Source: G963676095 sp963676095
GTDB taxonomy: Bacteria > Bacteroidota > Bacteroidia > Bacteroidales > Prolixibacteraceae
Direction: 5' to 3'
NCBI GenBank assembly: GCA_963676095.1
Contig: OY781040.1
Span: 5,332,001-5,396,000 of the forward strand
Length of the DNA stretch: 64,000 nt
The translations under genes were made by a program, and so were the position numbers. Positions 1-9,860 of the stretch are shown here, piece by piece. Numbering within the stretch: position 1 is the stretch's first letter; each line of letters opens with the position of its first letter. Under the pieces are notes generated by a model. That model was not told the origin of the DNA. It ran no database searches and was given only the letters and a program-made list of their open reading frames with translations.

Positions 1-567
1 AAAATAGCCGAAGTAGGTTCCAACCCTGATATATCCGCGAGGTTTTTCGATGAGCGCTGAAACAATATATCCGGGACAAAAAGTTTCAGCATGATAGGAT
101 TTGGCCCCTTTGTGATCCGGGACAAGCTTGATCAGTCCTTCTTCCCAGGTTCCCAGCCAGATGTTTTTTTGAGAATCTTCCATGATCGAGACCACCCTCG
201 CAGGAACTTTTCCCTTGATAATTTTACTGATTGGGGTAAAAACATCTTTTCTGGGATCATAAATGTCGGCACCTCCTGTTTTTAGTCCGATCCAGAGATA
301 TCCGCCGGAATCGAAAAATAAGGTCTCAATGTTATTTTCGGTCAGACAATTTTTTGAACCGTTTTCCCGCTTGTAAATCTTAAAGTTCTCCCCGTCAAAC
401 CGGTTCAGCCCGTCGCAGGTAGCGATCCACATAAAATTGTCGTTCTCTTTGATGTCGGTAACTTCAATACTAGAAAGCCCGTCGGTGATGTCATAATGAT
501 TGAATTCCTGGGCAAAAGATGGCCCCCAGATCAGGAATGACAAAATGATGGCTGCGAATCTTCTCAT
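1..567 (-). CDS. Two-component regulator propeller protein, N-terminal part (probable hybrid two-component sensor)
   Basis: This is an open frame of 189 codons that runs off the left edge of the window. It starts with a signal peptide (MRRFAAIILSFLIWGPSFAQ). At least three beta-propeller blades of the Reg_prop type follow, with the motifs WIATCDGLNRFDG, LWIGLKTGGADIYD and IWLGTWEEGLIKL. In Bacteroidota such N-termini usually belong to hybrid two-component systems, in which a periplasmic double propeller senses an oligosaccharide and the cytoplasmic part carries histidine kinase, receiver and AraC domains. The kinase part is not visible here, so that is inference. The gene diverges from the SusC gene at 840, which fits a regulator of the neighbouring PUL. 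An in-frame ATG nine codons upstream (594) is also possible, but the start at 567 gives the cleaner signal peptide. Confidence 0.85.
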   Translation of the reverse strand, partial: MRRFAAIILSFLIWGPSFAQEFNHYDITDGLSSIEVTDIKENDNFMWIATCDGLNRFDGENFKIYKRENGSKNCLTENNIETLFFDSGGYLWIGLKTGGADIYDPRKDVFTPISKIIKGKVPARVVSIMEDSQKNIWLGTWEEGLIKLVPDHKGAKSYHAETFCPGYIVSALIEKPRGYIRVGTYFGYF

Positions 568-839
568 GAATATTAAAATTCTACTTTCTTCCATGTCGTG
601 GTTATTCTCTTTCCAACAGGGTACCAACAATAAAATAAATTATACGCCAATTTAGCTTTTTAAACTGACAAAAAAATAGCAGAAAAGCATCAATTCATGT
701 TTCCGCACGATTCTGCTATTAAATGGTTTATTTGTGTCATCGTCTTTCTTTCAGTCAGTTTATATTCGCAACAGATAATCAGGTACACGTTTTTTGAGGC
801 ACTTAAGAGAAAACTAATAACCATAAAAACTAAATTTTT

Positions 840-3800
840 ATGAAAAAAGCATGTTTTTATAAAGGGAAACACAGGCATGCAAGTATCGACATGCGGACTT
901 TATCCGGCAATTTGAAAATGAATTGTTCCCGGGTGAAAAAGGAAGGTTTGAAGATTAGTTTCTTCGTTTTTTTAATGTTTATAGTCACTTTCGTTCAAAT
1001 CGGGTTTGTTTATGGAGGTGATGTAAAAGGGATTTCAGCAGGTGACCTGGATAAGGCATCCGTTCAACAAAAGGAGGTTCCGGTAAATGGTACAGTGGCC
1101 GAAGTCGGCGGGAACCCTATTGCCGGTGCGACCGTCGTTATTAGCGGTACGACCCAGGGGGTTGTAACCGATAATGACGGACATTTCCGTATTAACGTTC
1201 CTGTTGGAGGGACTCTCGAATTTTCTTTCATTGGTTATAAAACGGAAAAAAGAGTTATTTCGGAGGGGGGCAGACTGGACATTGTTTTAAACGAAGAGGT
1301 CAAAACGGTCGATGAGGTCGTGGTAGTTGGTTACGGCGTTCAGAAAAAAGCCACTCTTTCCGGTTCTGTAACCTCAGTAAAGGGATCAGAAATTGAAAAA
1401 TCTCCCGCGATGAATGTCTCCAACACGCTTGGAGGGGCATTGCCCGGGGTGGTTGCCGTGGCGCAAAGCGGCGAGCCGGGAAATGATTATTCGACACTTT
1501 ATATCCGTGGTCGCAGCACGTTGAATGACAATTCTCCTTTGATTGTCGTCGACGGAGTACCAAACCGTTCGCTTGAACGGATTGATCCGGCAACCATTGA
1601 AAGCGTGACCGTTCTGAAAGATGCTTCTGCTGCGATCTATGGTTCGCAGGCTGCCAACGGGGTGATCCTGATTACGACAAAAAGGGGTGCCCCGGGAAAA
1701 CTTGCTTTTACGGCCAACTATACTTCCGGATGGTCGAGACCTACCAGGATCCCCAATCTGACCAATTCTGCAGAATATGCTACCCTTGTTAACGAGGTGG
1801 ATACCTACGACGGAAGTGACCCGACTTATACCGACGCTGAGATCACAAAATACGCCGACGGGAGCGATCCATGGCGTTATCCGGATACTGACTGGTTTGA
1901 TACCGTGCTTAAGGACTGGTCGTGGCAGAGCAATGCCAATGTAACAATATCAGGAGGAAATGAAAACCTGCAGACCTTTGTCTCGCTTTCAACCCGCCAT
2001 CAGGACGGCTTCTTCAAAAACAGCGCCAGCAAGTATAACCAGCACGATCTGCGTTTCAACATCGACGGCAAGGTAAACCAATATATATCTGTTTCTGTTG
2101 ATGCCAGCATACGGCTGGAAGAAAGCAGCTTCCCGACAGCATCTTCTTCTTCGATTTTTCGTGATCTGATGACTGCCAGGCCAACCCAGGTCGCCAGATG
2201 GCCAAACGGGCTGCCCGGACCACCTCTGGATGCAACCACACAAAGTAACCCGGTTGCCCAGGCCACGACAGATGCCGGTACAGACAAAACAGACAATTAT
2301 GTTTTTAATGTAAACGGGAAACTGAACATTAAAATGCCCTGGGTGGATGGACTTTCCCTTACAATAACCGGGGCTCTGGACCGAGGTCTGGACTATCAGA
2401 AAGATTTTACAAAATTATATACCCTTTATACCTGGGATGGCTCAACGCTCGATTCTGACGGTCTGCCCTATCTTGTCAAAGGGGCCTATGGCTCGTCGTC
2501 GCTGATCCAGAAACTCGATGTAAGCAAGGAGTACCTGGTTAATGGCTTGCTGTCGTACCAGAAAACCTTTAATAATATACACGACATTAATTTTCTTGTA
2601 GGTGTCGAAGCGATCGAGGATAATTCGAACTGGTTCTCAGCCGAAAGGCGTAACTTCTCAAGCGATTTCCCTGCCGAACTGAATTTCGGGGATTCGGAGT
2701 CGCAGTATGCAAACGGGTCAAACCCGGGAACCAATCGCTGGCTCAATTATTTTGGACGCGCCAACTATGCCTTTAAAGGAAAATACATTGCCGAGTTTGT
2801 CTGGCGTTACCAGGGATCGAGCAAGTTTGACAGTGATACCCGCTGGGGATTCTTTCCCGGCATATCAGCAGCTTATCGTATTTCTGAAGAAAATTTCTGG
2901 AAAAACGGAAGTATAAGCAAGATCGTCAATAACCTTAAAATACGTTCTTCATGGGGAAAAACAGGGAATGACCTGATCGATCCTTACCAGTTCTTTTCAT
3001 TGTATTCGCAATACTGGCAGTACTTTGTTACCGGCGACGGGACAACTCATACTACCTATTACGAAAGTCTTGCCGGGAATATCAAGGCCCAGTGGGAAGA
3101 GGCCAGGCAGATCGATGCAGGCTTCGATATGTCGATGTTCGACAATAAACTTTCTCTTACAGCCGACTATTTCAATAACCTCAGGACCAAGATATTGATT
3201 ACACGTACGGCATCGGTTCCCTCGATGACAGGCCTTACCGATATCCTTCCGGATGAAAATCTCGGTAAAGTGCGTAATCAGGGTTTTGATTTTGAATTGA
3301 CATGGTCGGACAAGATTAATAAATTTACATACAGGATCGGGTTAAACGGAGGTTATGCAAAGAATAAGGTTTTGTTTTTCGACGAAGCGGAAGGCTCATT
3401 GCCCTGGCAAAAACAGACAGGCCATCCAATGGAATCAGGACTTTACTATCAGGCAATCGGGATATTCCATACCCAGGAAGACCTGGATAACTATCCTCAC
3501 CTGGATGAAGCCCGTACCGGGGACATTATCTTCAAGGATGTTGATGGTGACCAGAAAATTACCGGTGACGATATGAAGCGGATTTACAAGAATGTCGTTC
3601 CTACGCTTACAGGAGGGCTTACTTTATCCTGCGAATATAAAGGCTTCGATCTTTCAGCTTTATTCCAGGGACAGGCTGGGGCAGTCCGTTATGTTCAGGA
3701 CCTGGGGGGCAAGGATTCGCAAAACTACTTTAAATCGTTTTATGACAAGCGTTGGACCGAAGATAATCCGAATGCAAACTATCCGCGAACATTTAACAGG

Positions 3801-4088
3801 AACGATGAATATTGGGTAAGCTCTGAAAATCCAAATACTTTCTGGCTGCATAAGACCGACTTTATACGCCTTAAGAATATTGAAATCGGGTATACCATAC
3901 CGGCTGCTCTTACAGAAAGGACCGGACTGAGCAATATCCGTGTTCATATTGGCGGGATGAACCTGTTTACTTATTCTCCCGACATGAAGGATCTCGATCC
4001 GGAACTTGAGGCTCAGGGTGACGGATTTGCCGGGGAGGGTTATCCTTTGCAGAAAATTGTAACAGCAGGCGTAACCGTTAAATTTTAA
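840..4088 (+). CDS. SusC/RagA-family TonB-dependent outer-membrane receptor (PUL 1)
   Basis: This 1082-residue outer-membrane oligosaccharide importer works with the SusD encoded next. A hydrophobic signal segment lies near residues 38-58, so the true start may be an internal Met (18 or 27). A carboxypeptidase-D-regulatory-like domain spans about 80-150. The conserved TonB-box-proximal motif VDEVVVVGYG is at 157-166, followed by the plug (SPLIVVDGVPNRSLERIDP, ESVTVLKDASAAIYGSQAANG) and a long barrel ending in Phe (GVTVKF). There is no N-terminal STN domain, so it probably does not signal to an anti-sigma factor. That agrees with the neighbouring propeller sensor as regulator. The plug is strikingly similar to that of the SusC at 16902-20318. 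The substrate cannot be read from sequence, but linked enzymes suggest an acetylated galactose-containing glycan. Confidence 0.95.
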   Translation: MKKACFYKGKHRHASIDMRTLSGNLKMNCSRVKKEGLKISFFVFLMFIVTFVQIGFVYGGDVKGISAGDLDKASVQQKEVPVNGTVAEVGGNPIAGATVVISGTTQGVVTDNDGHFRINVPVGGTLEFSFIGYKTEKRVISEGGRLDIVLNEEVKTVDEVVVVGYGVQKKATLSGSVTSVKGSEIEKSPAMNVSNTLGGALPGVVAVAQSGEPGNDYSTLYIRGRSTLNDNSPLIVVDGVPNRSLERIDPATIESVTVLKDASAAIYGSQAANGVILITTKRGAPGKLAFTANYTSGWSRPTRIPNLTNSAEYATLVNEVDTYDGSDPTYTDAEITKYADGSDPWRYPDTDWFDTVLKDWSWQSNANVTISGGNENLQTFVSLSTRHQDGFFKNSASKYNQHDLRFNIDGKVNQYISVSVDASIRLEESSFPTASSSSIFRDLMTARPTQVARWPNGLPGPPLDATTQSNPVAQATTDAGTDKTDNYVFNVNGKLNIKMPWVDGLSLTITGALDRGLDYQKDFTKLYTLYTWDGSTLDSDGLPYLVKGAYGSSSLIQKLDVSKEYLVNGLLSYQKTFNNIHDINFLVGVEAIEDNSNWFSAERRNFSSDFPAELNFGDSESQYANGSNPGTNRWLNYFGRANYAFKGKYIAEFVWRYQGSSKFDSDTRWGFFPGISAAYRISEENFWKNGSISKIVNNLKIRSSWGKTGNDLIDPYQFFSLYSQYWQYFVTGDGTTHTTYYESLAGNIKAQWEEARQIDAGFDMSMFDNKLSLTADYFNNLRTKILITRTASVPSMTGLTDILPDENLGKVRNQGFDFELTWSDKINKFTYRIGLNGGYAKNKVLFFDEAEGSLPWQKQTGHPMESGLYYQAIGIFHTQEDLDNYPHLDEARTGDIIFKDVDGDQKITGDDMKRIYKNVVPTLTGGLTLSCEYKGFDLSALFQGQAGAVRYVQDLGGKDSQNYFKSFYDKRWTEDNPNANYPRTFNRNDEYWVSSENPNTFWLHKTDFIRLKNIEIGYTIPAALTERTGLSNIRVHIGGMNLFTYSPDMKDLDPELEAQGDGFAGEGYPLQKIVTAGVTVKF

Positions 4089-4137
4089 GGTCTGGTATGA
4101 CAAACAATTATTTCATAGTACCTAAAAAAGAAAAACA

Positions 4138-5826
4138 ATGAGACGTAAATTAGTATATATCATAGTTGTTCTGGGGCTGTTTTCCCTGGTTGCCTGTAAC
4201 GATTACCTGGATACAGTTCCCGGGGATCAGTACGACGATGCTGCTGTATGGAGCAGTCCGGACCTGATCGAAGCTTTTGTTTATCATATTTATCAGGGCA
4301 TTCCATATCCTTACCAGTGGTACATGAGCGCTTCCCTGGTTGACGAGGCTGTGCCTATCCAGAACGATGGTGTGGTTACCCGGGTACTTAGCAGTACAAT
4401 GACCCCTGAAGAACAGGCCGCCTTTGCCGATAACTGGGCAACCTGCATGGAAAACTGGTGGTGGGAATCGGTCTATACCAATATCCGGTCGTGCAACTTG
4501 TTTTTTTCGAAGATCGGATCGGCTGATTTTACGGATGAGGAATATAAACAGCAGCTTATCGGCGAAGTACACTTTCTGAGAGGGTATTTTTATTACTTGC
4601 TCATGGCCCAATACGGAGGGGTGCCAATGATCGATTATGTATTTAATGTTGGTGATAACTATGATGTGCCGAGAAATACGTTTGCCGAGACGGTCGATTT
4701 TATAGTAGCTGATCTCGATTCTGCCGTTTCAGAAGACAAGCTGGCTTCTCAAACCGACAAAACCAGGGCAACTGTCGGTGCGGCGCTTGCTTTGAAATCG
4801 AGGGTGCTTCTCTATGCCGCCAGTGATTTGTACAATTGTGATGGTTCCTGGGCGTCCGGCTATGAACACCCTGAACTGATCGGGTATGTCGATGGCAGTC
4901 AGACCGACCGCTATCAGGCAGCAAAAGGCGCAGCCAAGGCAGTGATGGACCTTAACAGCTATAGTTTGTATAATGCTTATTCCGACCCGGCTGAAAATTT
5001 TCAGCAGCTATTTTTGCAAATGTCTTCCGACGAACAGATTTTTATCACGCAATACGATAAAGATAATTATCCCTATTACGCCACAGACTGGATCGCCTGG
5101 ATATGCGGTACCCCTTCATACGGAGGCTGGGGGCTAAACCAGGTTACAGGTAACCTGGCCGATGCATTCGAAAATGCAGACGGAACAGCATTCAATTTCG
5201 CGAACCAGAAGAACGATCCCTATACTGGCCGGGACCCAAGGTTCTATGCTACAATTCTCTATAACGGGGCTCCCTGGTATATTAATTCCTGGGGAACGCT
5301 TTCTGATACCAATATCGATATTACCGGAGCTGACAGTAATAGTGGAAATACCACGGGATATTATATTAAGAAGTTTATTTCTCCCTCAGAAAACGACTAT
5401 TACTGGGGGACCCGTCAGCCGGAACCGTATATCCAGATCCGCTATGCCGAAATTTTGCTGAACTATGCAGAGGCATGCCTGGGATTAGGTGAAGAAGGCG
5501 AAGCCCGGAAAGCGATGGATGAGATCCGTGAAAGGGCAGGTATGCCAGACATCCCGGAAACGGAAACGGGAACCGGTCTTTTGGAACGTTACCGTAACGA
5601 ACGCCGTATCGAGCTGGCCTGGGAGACCCACCGCTTCTTCGATGTACGCCGCTGGATGATTGCTGAAAGTGCTTATGGCGATGCCACCGGAGTAACTTAC
5701 GACGGAAGTACTTACAATTCGTTTGTATTCGAATCGCATGCATGGAATAGCAGTCATTATTTTATCCCGATTGCCTACGATGAAATGCAAAAGAACACGG
5801 CTTTGATCCAGAACCCCGAATATTGA
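4138..5826 (+). CDS. SusD/RagB-family surface glycan-binding lipoprotein (PUL 1)
   Basis: This 562-residue lipoprotein has lipobox cysteine C20 (FSLVAC) followed by NDYLDTVPGDQ, the usual SusD N-terminus. It starts 49 bp after the SusC stop and would form the lid of that transporter. SusD hallmarks are visible: the helical TPR-like core (EVHFLRGYFYYLLMAQYGGVP), the segment GRDPRFYATILYNG, and the C-terminal block IRYAEILLNYAEACLGLGEEGEA, then ERYRNERRIELAWETHRFFDVRRW. It ends with IQNPEY, close to the family's common NPGY terminus. Function follows from family and position. The ligand is unknown. Confidence 0.95.
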   Translation: MRRKLVYIIVVLGLFSLVACNDYLDTVPGDQYDDAAVWSSPDLIEAFVYHIYQGIPYPYQWYMSASLVDEAVPIQNDGVVTRVLSSTMTPEEQAAFADNWATCMENWWWESVYTNIRSCNLFFSKIGSADFTDEEYKQQLIGEVHFLRGYFYYLLMAQYGGVPMIDYVFNVGDNYDVPRNTFAETVDFIVADLDSAVSEDKLASQTDKTRATVGAALALKSRVLLYAASDLYNCDGSWASGYEHPELIGYVDGSQTDRYQAAKGAAKAVMDLNSYSLYNAYSDPAENFQQLFLQMSSDEQIFITQYDKDNYPYYATDWIAWICGTPSYGGWGLNQVTGNLADAFENADGTAFNFANQKNDPYTGRDPRFYATILYNGAPWYINSWGTLSDTNIDITGADSNSGNTTGYYIKKFISPSENDYYWGTRQPEPYIQIRYAEILLNYAEACLGLGEEGEARKAMDEIRERAGMPDIPETETGTGLLERYRNERRIELAWETHRFFDVRRWMIAESAYGDATGVTYDGSTYNSFVFESHAWNSSHYFIPIAYDEMQKNTALIQNPEY

Positions 5827-5853
5827 TATTTTATCTTCCCCTGTTTTGTTTTT

Positions 5854-5882
5854 GTCTCCCTTTGTTTTTAACAAGGGGAGAC
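5854..5882 (+). terminator. Hairpin after susD; attenuator or partial terminator
   Basis: A 12-bp stem (GTCTCCCTTTGT pairing with ACAAGGGGAGAC through one G-U) encloses a 5-nt loop, 28 bases after the SusD stop. No U-run follows, so full termination is unlikely. Such a stem between susD and the enzyme genes could stabilise the susCD part of the message or damp read-through. The role is inferred. Confidence 0.45.
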
Positions 5883-5947
5883 ATTGTAAGGTTCTTTTAC
5901 CTTGAAAAGGGAGAAGAAAGGTGATGTTTTAATCAAAATATGAAGGA

Positions 5948-6979
5948 ATGAGAAGCAGATCTATTTCTTACCAATGGCGGATTATACTGGCTGCCCTGAT
6001 ATATGGTTTATTTGCCTGCACCCCGCGGCCAAAGGGAGAAATTGTTCAGGGTGCGGTTTGGAAAGATACTGACGGTAATATGATCAATGCCCATGGAGGA
6101 GGGATCCTTTACCACGACAGTGTCTATTACTGGTATGGCGAGTACAAGGGGGATTCCACTTATCGGCTCGACTGGGTAAAAACATGGGAATGCTGGCGTA
6201 CCGAAGCTGGCGGTATCTCGTGCTACTCATCAAAAGATCTGGTAACCTGGAGATTTGAAGGCCTTGTCCTTCCCCCGGAAATAAATGATCCTACTTCTGA
6301 TTTACATCCGTCCCAGGTGATCGAACGTCCGAAAGTAATCTACAATGAAAAAAACCGCAGGTTCGTGATGTGGCTGCATATTGAGAGCCCTGATTACGAG
6401 AAGGCCAGGGTTGGGGTCGCCGTTAGCAATCATCCAAATACCTGTTTTACCTATTTAGGGTCCTTCAAACCGAATGGTGCAGATAGCCGTGACCAGACAC
6501 TTTTTCTCGATGATGACGGGCGTGCTTATCAGGTGGCGGCTTCCGAATGGAACAAAACTATTTATATCAGCCTGCTGAATGACGATTTTACAAAACCGTC
6601 AGGCATTTATACCCGGAATTTTATCGATCAGTCACGGGAAGCCCCTGCAGTTTTCAAACATAACAATAAGTATTACATGATCACTTCCGGTTGTACCGGC
6701 TGGGACCCTAATGCTGCCGGATATGCTGTTGCCGATTCGATGCTGGGAAACTGGTCTGTCATGGGGAATCCCTGTACCGGTAAGAATGCGGACAAGACGT
6801 TTAATTCGCAGTGCACTTATGTTTTTCCGGTTGCCGGTGAACCCGGAAAGTTCGTCGCAATGTTTGATGAATGGAACAAAACCGATCTGCACGATTCCCG
6901 TTATATCTGGCTGCCTGTAACTTTTGAAGGAGACCGTGTGCAGATCCCCTGGATGGAATGCTGGAAACCTATGGAATGA
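5948..6979 (+). CDS. Glycoside hydrolase family 43, subfamily 24/34-like lipoprotein (candidate exo-beta-1,3-galactanase type)
   Basis: This 343-residue secreted protein has a lipobox-like cysteine at C24 (GLFAC). The catalytic domain starts at about 35 with NAHGGGILYHDSVYYWYGEYK, the entry seen in GH43 subfamilies 24 and 34. His and Gly stand where classical GH43 enzymes have the general-base Asp. Other recognisable positions are E126 in VIERPKVIYN, the likely catalytic acid E231 in REAPAVFKHNNKYYMITSG, and Q288 in FNSQCTYVFPV. From memory of characterised exo-beta-1,3-galactanases of subfamily 24, a Gln in this SQxT context acts in place of the Asp base. No C-terminal beta-sandwich is present, so the protein is essentially one five-bladed propeller. 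It sits directly upstream of a GH35 beta-galactosidase, which supports a galactan target. Subfamily and specificity are inferred. Confidence 0.8.
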   Translation: MRSRSISYQWRIILAALIYGLFACTPRPKGEIVQGAVWKDTDGNMINAHGGGILYHDSVYYWYGEYKGDSTYRLDWVKTWECWRTEAGGISCYSSKDLVTWRFEGLVLPPEINDPTSDLHPSQVIERPKVIYNEKNRRFVMWLHIESPDYEKARVGVAVSNHPNTCFTYLGSFKPNGADSRDQTLFLDDDGRAYQVAASEWNKTIYISLLNDDFTKPSGIYTRNFIDQSREAPAVFKHNNKYYMITSGCTGWDPNAAGYAVADSMLGNWSVMGNPCTGKNADKTFNSQCTYVFPVAGEPGKFVAMFDEWNKTDLHDSRYIWLPVTFEGDRVQIPWMECWKPME

Positions 6980-7018
6980 AGAAATGATAGAATGAAAGAA
7001 TGAGGGAATGATAGAATA
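6980..7018 (+). repeat. Low-complexity GAATGA-word spacer, fragment of the repeat family at 9861-10720
   Basis: The spacer between the GH43 and GH35 genes holds repeated words of the type GAATGAAAGAATGA and GAGGGAATGATAGAAT. The same words form the middle of each 216-bp unit at 9861-10720 (GAGAATGAAAGAATGATTG and following). It is therefore probably a short relic of that repeat, not a promoter. No hairpin or coding potential is visible. Confidence 0.5.
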
Positions 7019-7061
7019 TTTTGTATTTTGTCTGGTAATATTTTAACTACTAACCTGACAG

Positions 7062-9815
7062 ATGATGAAGAAGATTTTCTTTTTTTTGTTCTTTTGGCCG
7101 ATCGGTTGTGTGATCGTTTTTGGCCAGCAACTTTACAAAATAGATGCGTCTGACGTGATGAGGCAACCGGAGACCGGGCTTTTCAAAATGGGAAATGCAG
7201 GCCCTGACGATAAAGCTATCCGGGTTAACAGTTTATATCTGACAATCGGCGGAAAACCGGTACTCCCGGTGATGGGAGAGATGCACTTTTCCCGTATCCG
7301 GCGGGATCAGTGGGAAGATTGTATCCTGAAAATGAAAGCTTGTGGTGTAACGATTATTTCGACCTATATTTTTTGGAACAGGCATGAGGAGATCGAAGGG
7401 CAATTCGATTGGGAGGGGGAGAAAGATTTGCGCGCTTTCGTTAAATTATGTGCAAAGCATAACATGTACGTCATTCCCCGGCTGGGGCCATGGGCGCACG
7501 GTGAAGCCAGGAACGGGGGAACGCCCGATTGGATATTACGAAAAAAATACCTGAAAAACAGGTCGAACGATGTGGTTTATCAGGATTATGTCAGACGGTA
7601 TTTTTCAGAGATTGCCGAACAGCTTAAGGGATTATATTACAAGGATGGCGGAAATGTGATTGGCGTACAGCTCGAGAATGAATATTGGTATGGGAAGCCG
7701 GGTGAAGCTCACATTTTATGGCTAAAGAAGACAGCCCTTAGCCTGGGGATCGATGTTCCTGTCTATACGGTTACCGGATGGGGAAAAGGATCGGTACCTC
7801 CCTTCGAAGTCGTCCCTTTATGGGGGGCATATGCGGACGCGCCCTGGTCTGAGTCATTGGGGAAAGTGGTCCAGCCTGAAAATTTTATGTTCGATTCGTT
7901 CCGCGATAGCAAAAATATCGGCAATGACCGGAAAGAAAATCCTGACACTTACATGACCTATGATCAATACCCTTATTTTACCTGCGAGGTTGGTATCGGG
8001 ATCCAGAATACCTGGCATCGCAGACTGGTTATCAACCCGATTGACGGGCTTGGGATGATCACTGCCAAGTTAGGCTCGGGCAGTAACCTGCTGGGATACT
8101 ATGTCTTTGCAGGCGGTACCCAATTCAGGGGCGAGCTGCATTCAACGGAAGAAGAACAGGAGGAGACCGGCTATTGGACGCGGGTGCCGGAAAAATCATA
8201 TGATTTTCAGGCAGCTATTAAGGAATCCGGCGAATTGTCGGAAGCTTACCGGAAGGTAAAAAAGCTCCACTATTTTCTTGATGAAGAAGGTGAAAAGCTG
8301 GCGCCGATGTTGCCTGTTATTTCTTCCGGCAAAAAGGATGACCTCCAGCTGGCCATAAGGGCAGACGACCGCTCAGGGTATTTGTTCGGCATTAATTACG
8401 CCCGGTATATCCCAAAGGAAACCAGAAAAGACTGCCGCTTTCAGGTAAAGCTAAAGGGGGAAACCATCTCATTCCCTCAAAATGGCGTTGACATTCCGGA
8501 CAGTACCATTTTCATCTGGCCCCTGAATTATAACCTGGACGGTTGTACGCTTAAGTATGCTACAGCCCAGTTGATCGGAAAGGTGAATAACTGTTTCCTT
8601 TTTTTTCAGAACAGGAACGTCCCGGTCGAGATGGCTTTTGACCGCACAGGAGTGAGCAACATTGTTGCCGGTAATGGTATCCTGAAAACGACCGGAAGAC
8701 AGACCACCGTATCCGGACTTCATCCGGGAAAGGATTGTGTGATCTCTTTGACCATGGAAAATGGTCAGACAAACAGGATTGTTATTCTTTCTGAAAAAGA
8801 AGCCGATGACTGCTGGATCTTTGATCATAACGGTCACCGGGAATGTTTTATCTCAGAAGCCGGTATGTATGCCGATAACGAACAGGATTATGTTTTATCG
8901 GCCAATCCGGTTATGAAAGTCAGCAGGTTGAATCCGGACAGACAGGAGCTTTTCTCAGACGTGACGGTTACTGCCCCAGAAAAAAAGCTCTCTGTATCGT
9001 TGACCCCCCATTTGTTGTTCGCAGGGGCTTCCTGGTTGAAATCGGCAGACTTTAAGGAGATTGCCCCTGAAAGGCAACGTTATCACCGGTTTTTCCTGAA
9101 AGAATTCAGCCTGGATAATCCTTCCGGATTCAGAAAGGCAACACTTTATATTTTCCCGGAGTCTGATTGCCGGATCAATCTTAATGATTTGTGGGTCAGA
9201 CAAGCTGTGAAACCTGGAGTTCTCAATGAGATCGACCTGACAGGGTATGTAAAAAAAGGAGAAAACCTGCTTTCTGTTGATTTTCCTTATACGACCGGGG
9301 TAAAACGGTTTGCTGCGAGGGTAAGTGTGGAATATTCGAATTATGACCGGATTGACTTTTCGACAGACACTTCCTGGATTACGACCGATATGTACACAAA
9401 CCCGACGCCGCTGAAGCCGCTACGAAATTTGTCTGCCCCTGAAATTGCTGCAGATCCGGATTATGCCAGCGGTTTAAGTGCACCTGAATTTAAGGAATGG
9501 AATGTTTCTGTCCCTTATGGTACGCTGGACGGGGTAAATAATGTTTTTCTGAGATTTAAATATGATGGCGACCGTACTGAACTATACAATGGGTATATGC
9601 TTTCGGCTGACGATTTTAACAGTAACAGGATCTGGACGATTGGTCTTAACCGTCAGGAACGGAGTGTGGAAGGCAGAAATCTGCGTCTCTTCCTGTATAA
9701 ACCGGACGACGGGGCAAAAATGTTTCTGGATATGCCTCCGGCAGAGCATGAGTGGGCTGTGCCTTCTGTTAAATCATTTTCCGTGGTCCCTGAGTATAAG
9801 GTGAGGGTGGAGTAG
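7062..9815 (+). CDS. Glycoside hydrolase family 35 beta-galactosidase
   Basis: This 917-residue secreted enzyme (signal peptide to about residue 21, IVFGQQ) is predicted to release terminal beta-galactose in the periplasm. The GH35 barrel starts near residue 55. Family landmarks are the FSRIRRDQWEDCILKMKACG block, TYIFWNRHEE (101-110), PRLGPWAHGEARNGGTPDWI, the acid/base motif VQLENEYW (E207 by family position) and the nucleophile context YFTCEVGIG (E309). The C-terminal part (about 600-917) looks like beta-sandwich, galactose-binding-like domains (for example FLRFKYDGDRTELYNGYML). The protein is longer than compact GH35 enzymes because of these extra domains. It follows the GH43 gene after an 82-bp repeat-containing spacer and probably shares its transcript. 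A second Met at 7065 is an equally plausible start. Confidence 0.9.
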   Translation: MMKKIFFFLFFWPIGCVIVFGQQLYKIDASDVMRQPETGLFKMGNAGPDDKAIRVNSLYLTIGGKPVLPVMGEMHFSRIRRDQWEDCILKMKACGVTIISTYIFWNRHEEIEGQFDWEGEKDLRAFVKLCAKHNMYVIPRLGPWAHGEARNGGTPDWILRKKYLKNRSNDVVYQDYVRRYFSEIAEQLKGLYYKDGGNVIGVQLENEYWYGKPGEAHILWLKKTALSLGIDVPVYTVTGWGKGSVPPFEVVPLWGAYADAPWSESLGKVVQPENFMFDSFRDSKNIGNDRKENPDTYMTYDQYPYFTCEVGIGIQNTWHRRLVINPIDGLGMITAKLGSGSNLLGYYVFAGGTQFRGELHSTEEEQEETGYWTRVPEKSYDFQAAIKESGELSEAYRKVKKLHYFLDEEGEKLAPMLPVISSGKKDDLQLAIRADDRSGYLFGINYARYIPKETRKDCRFQVKLKGETISFPQNGVDIPDSTIFIWPLNYNLDGCTLKYATAQLIGKVNNCFLFFQNRNVPVEMAFDRTGVSNIVAGNGILKTTGRQTTVSGLHPGKDCVISLTMENGQTNRIVILSEKEADDCWIFDHNGHRECFISEAGMYADNEQDYVLSANPVMKVSRLNPDRQELFSDVTVTAPEKKLSVSLTPHLLFAGASWLKSADFKEIAPERQRYHRFFLKEFSLDNPSGFRKATLYIFPESDCRINLNDLWVRQAVKPGVLNEIDLTGYVKKGENLLSVDFPYTTGVKRFAARVSVEYSNYDRIDFSTDTSWITTDMYTNPTPLKPLRNLSAPEIAADPDYASGLSAPEFKEWNVSVPYGTLDGVNNVFLRFKYDGDRTELYNGYMLSADDFNSNRIWTIGLNRQERSVEGRNLRLFLYKPDDGAKMFLDMPPAEHEWAVPSVKSFSVVPEYKVRVE

Positions 9816-9860
9816 CGGGAAAGAATAGGTTTGATTGCTTTATGGTTGAATGGTTTGATT

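Noticed and set aside
734..775. Promoter for the SusC gene at 840 (TTTG and TATATTCG)
   Set aside because: The spacing is about 26 bases instead of about 19, and the -7 element has a mismatch, so it was not called.
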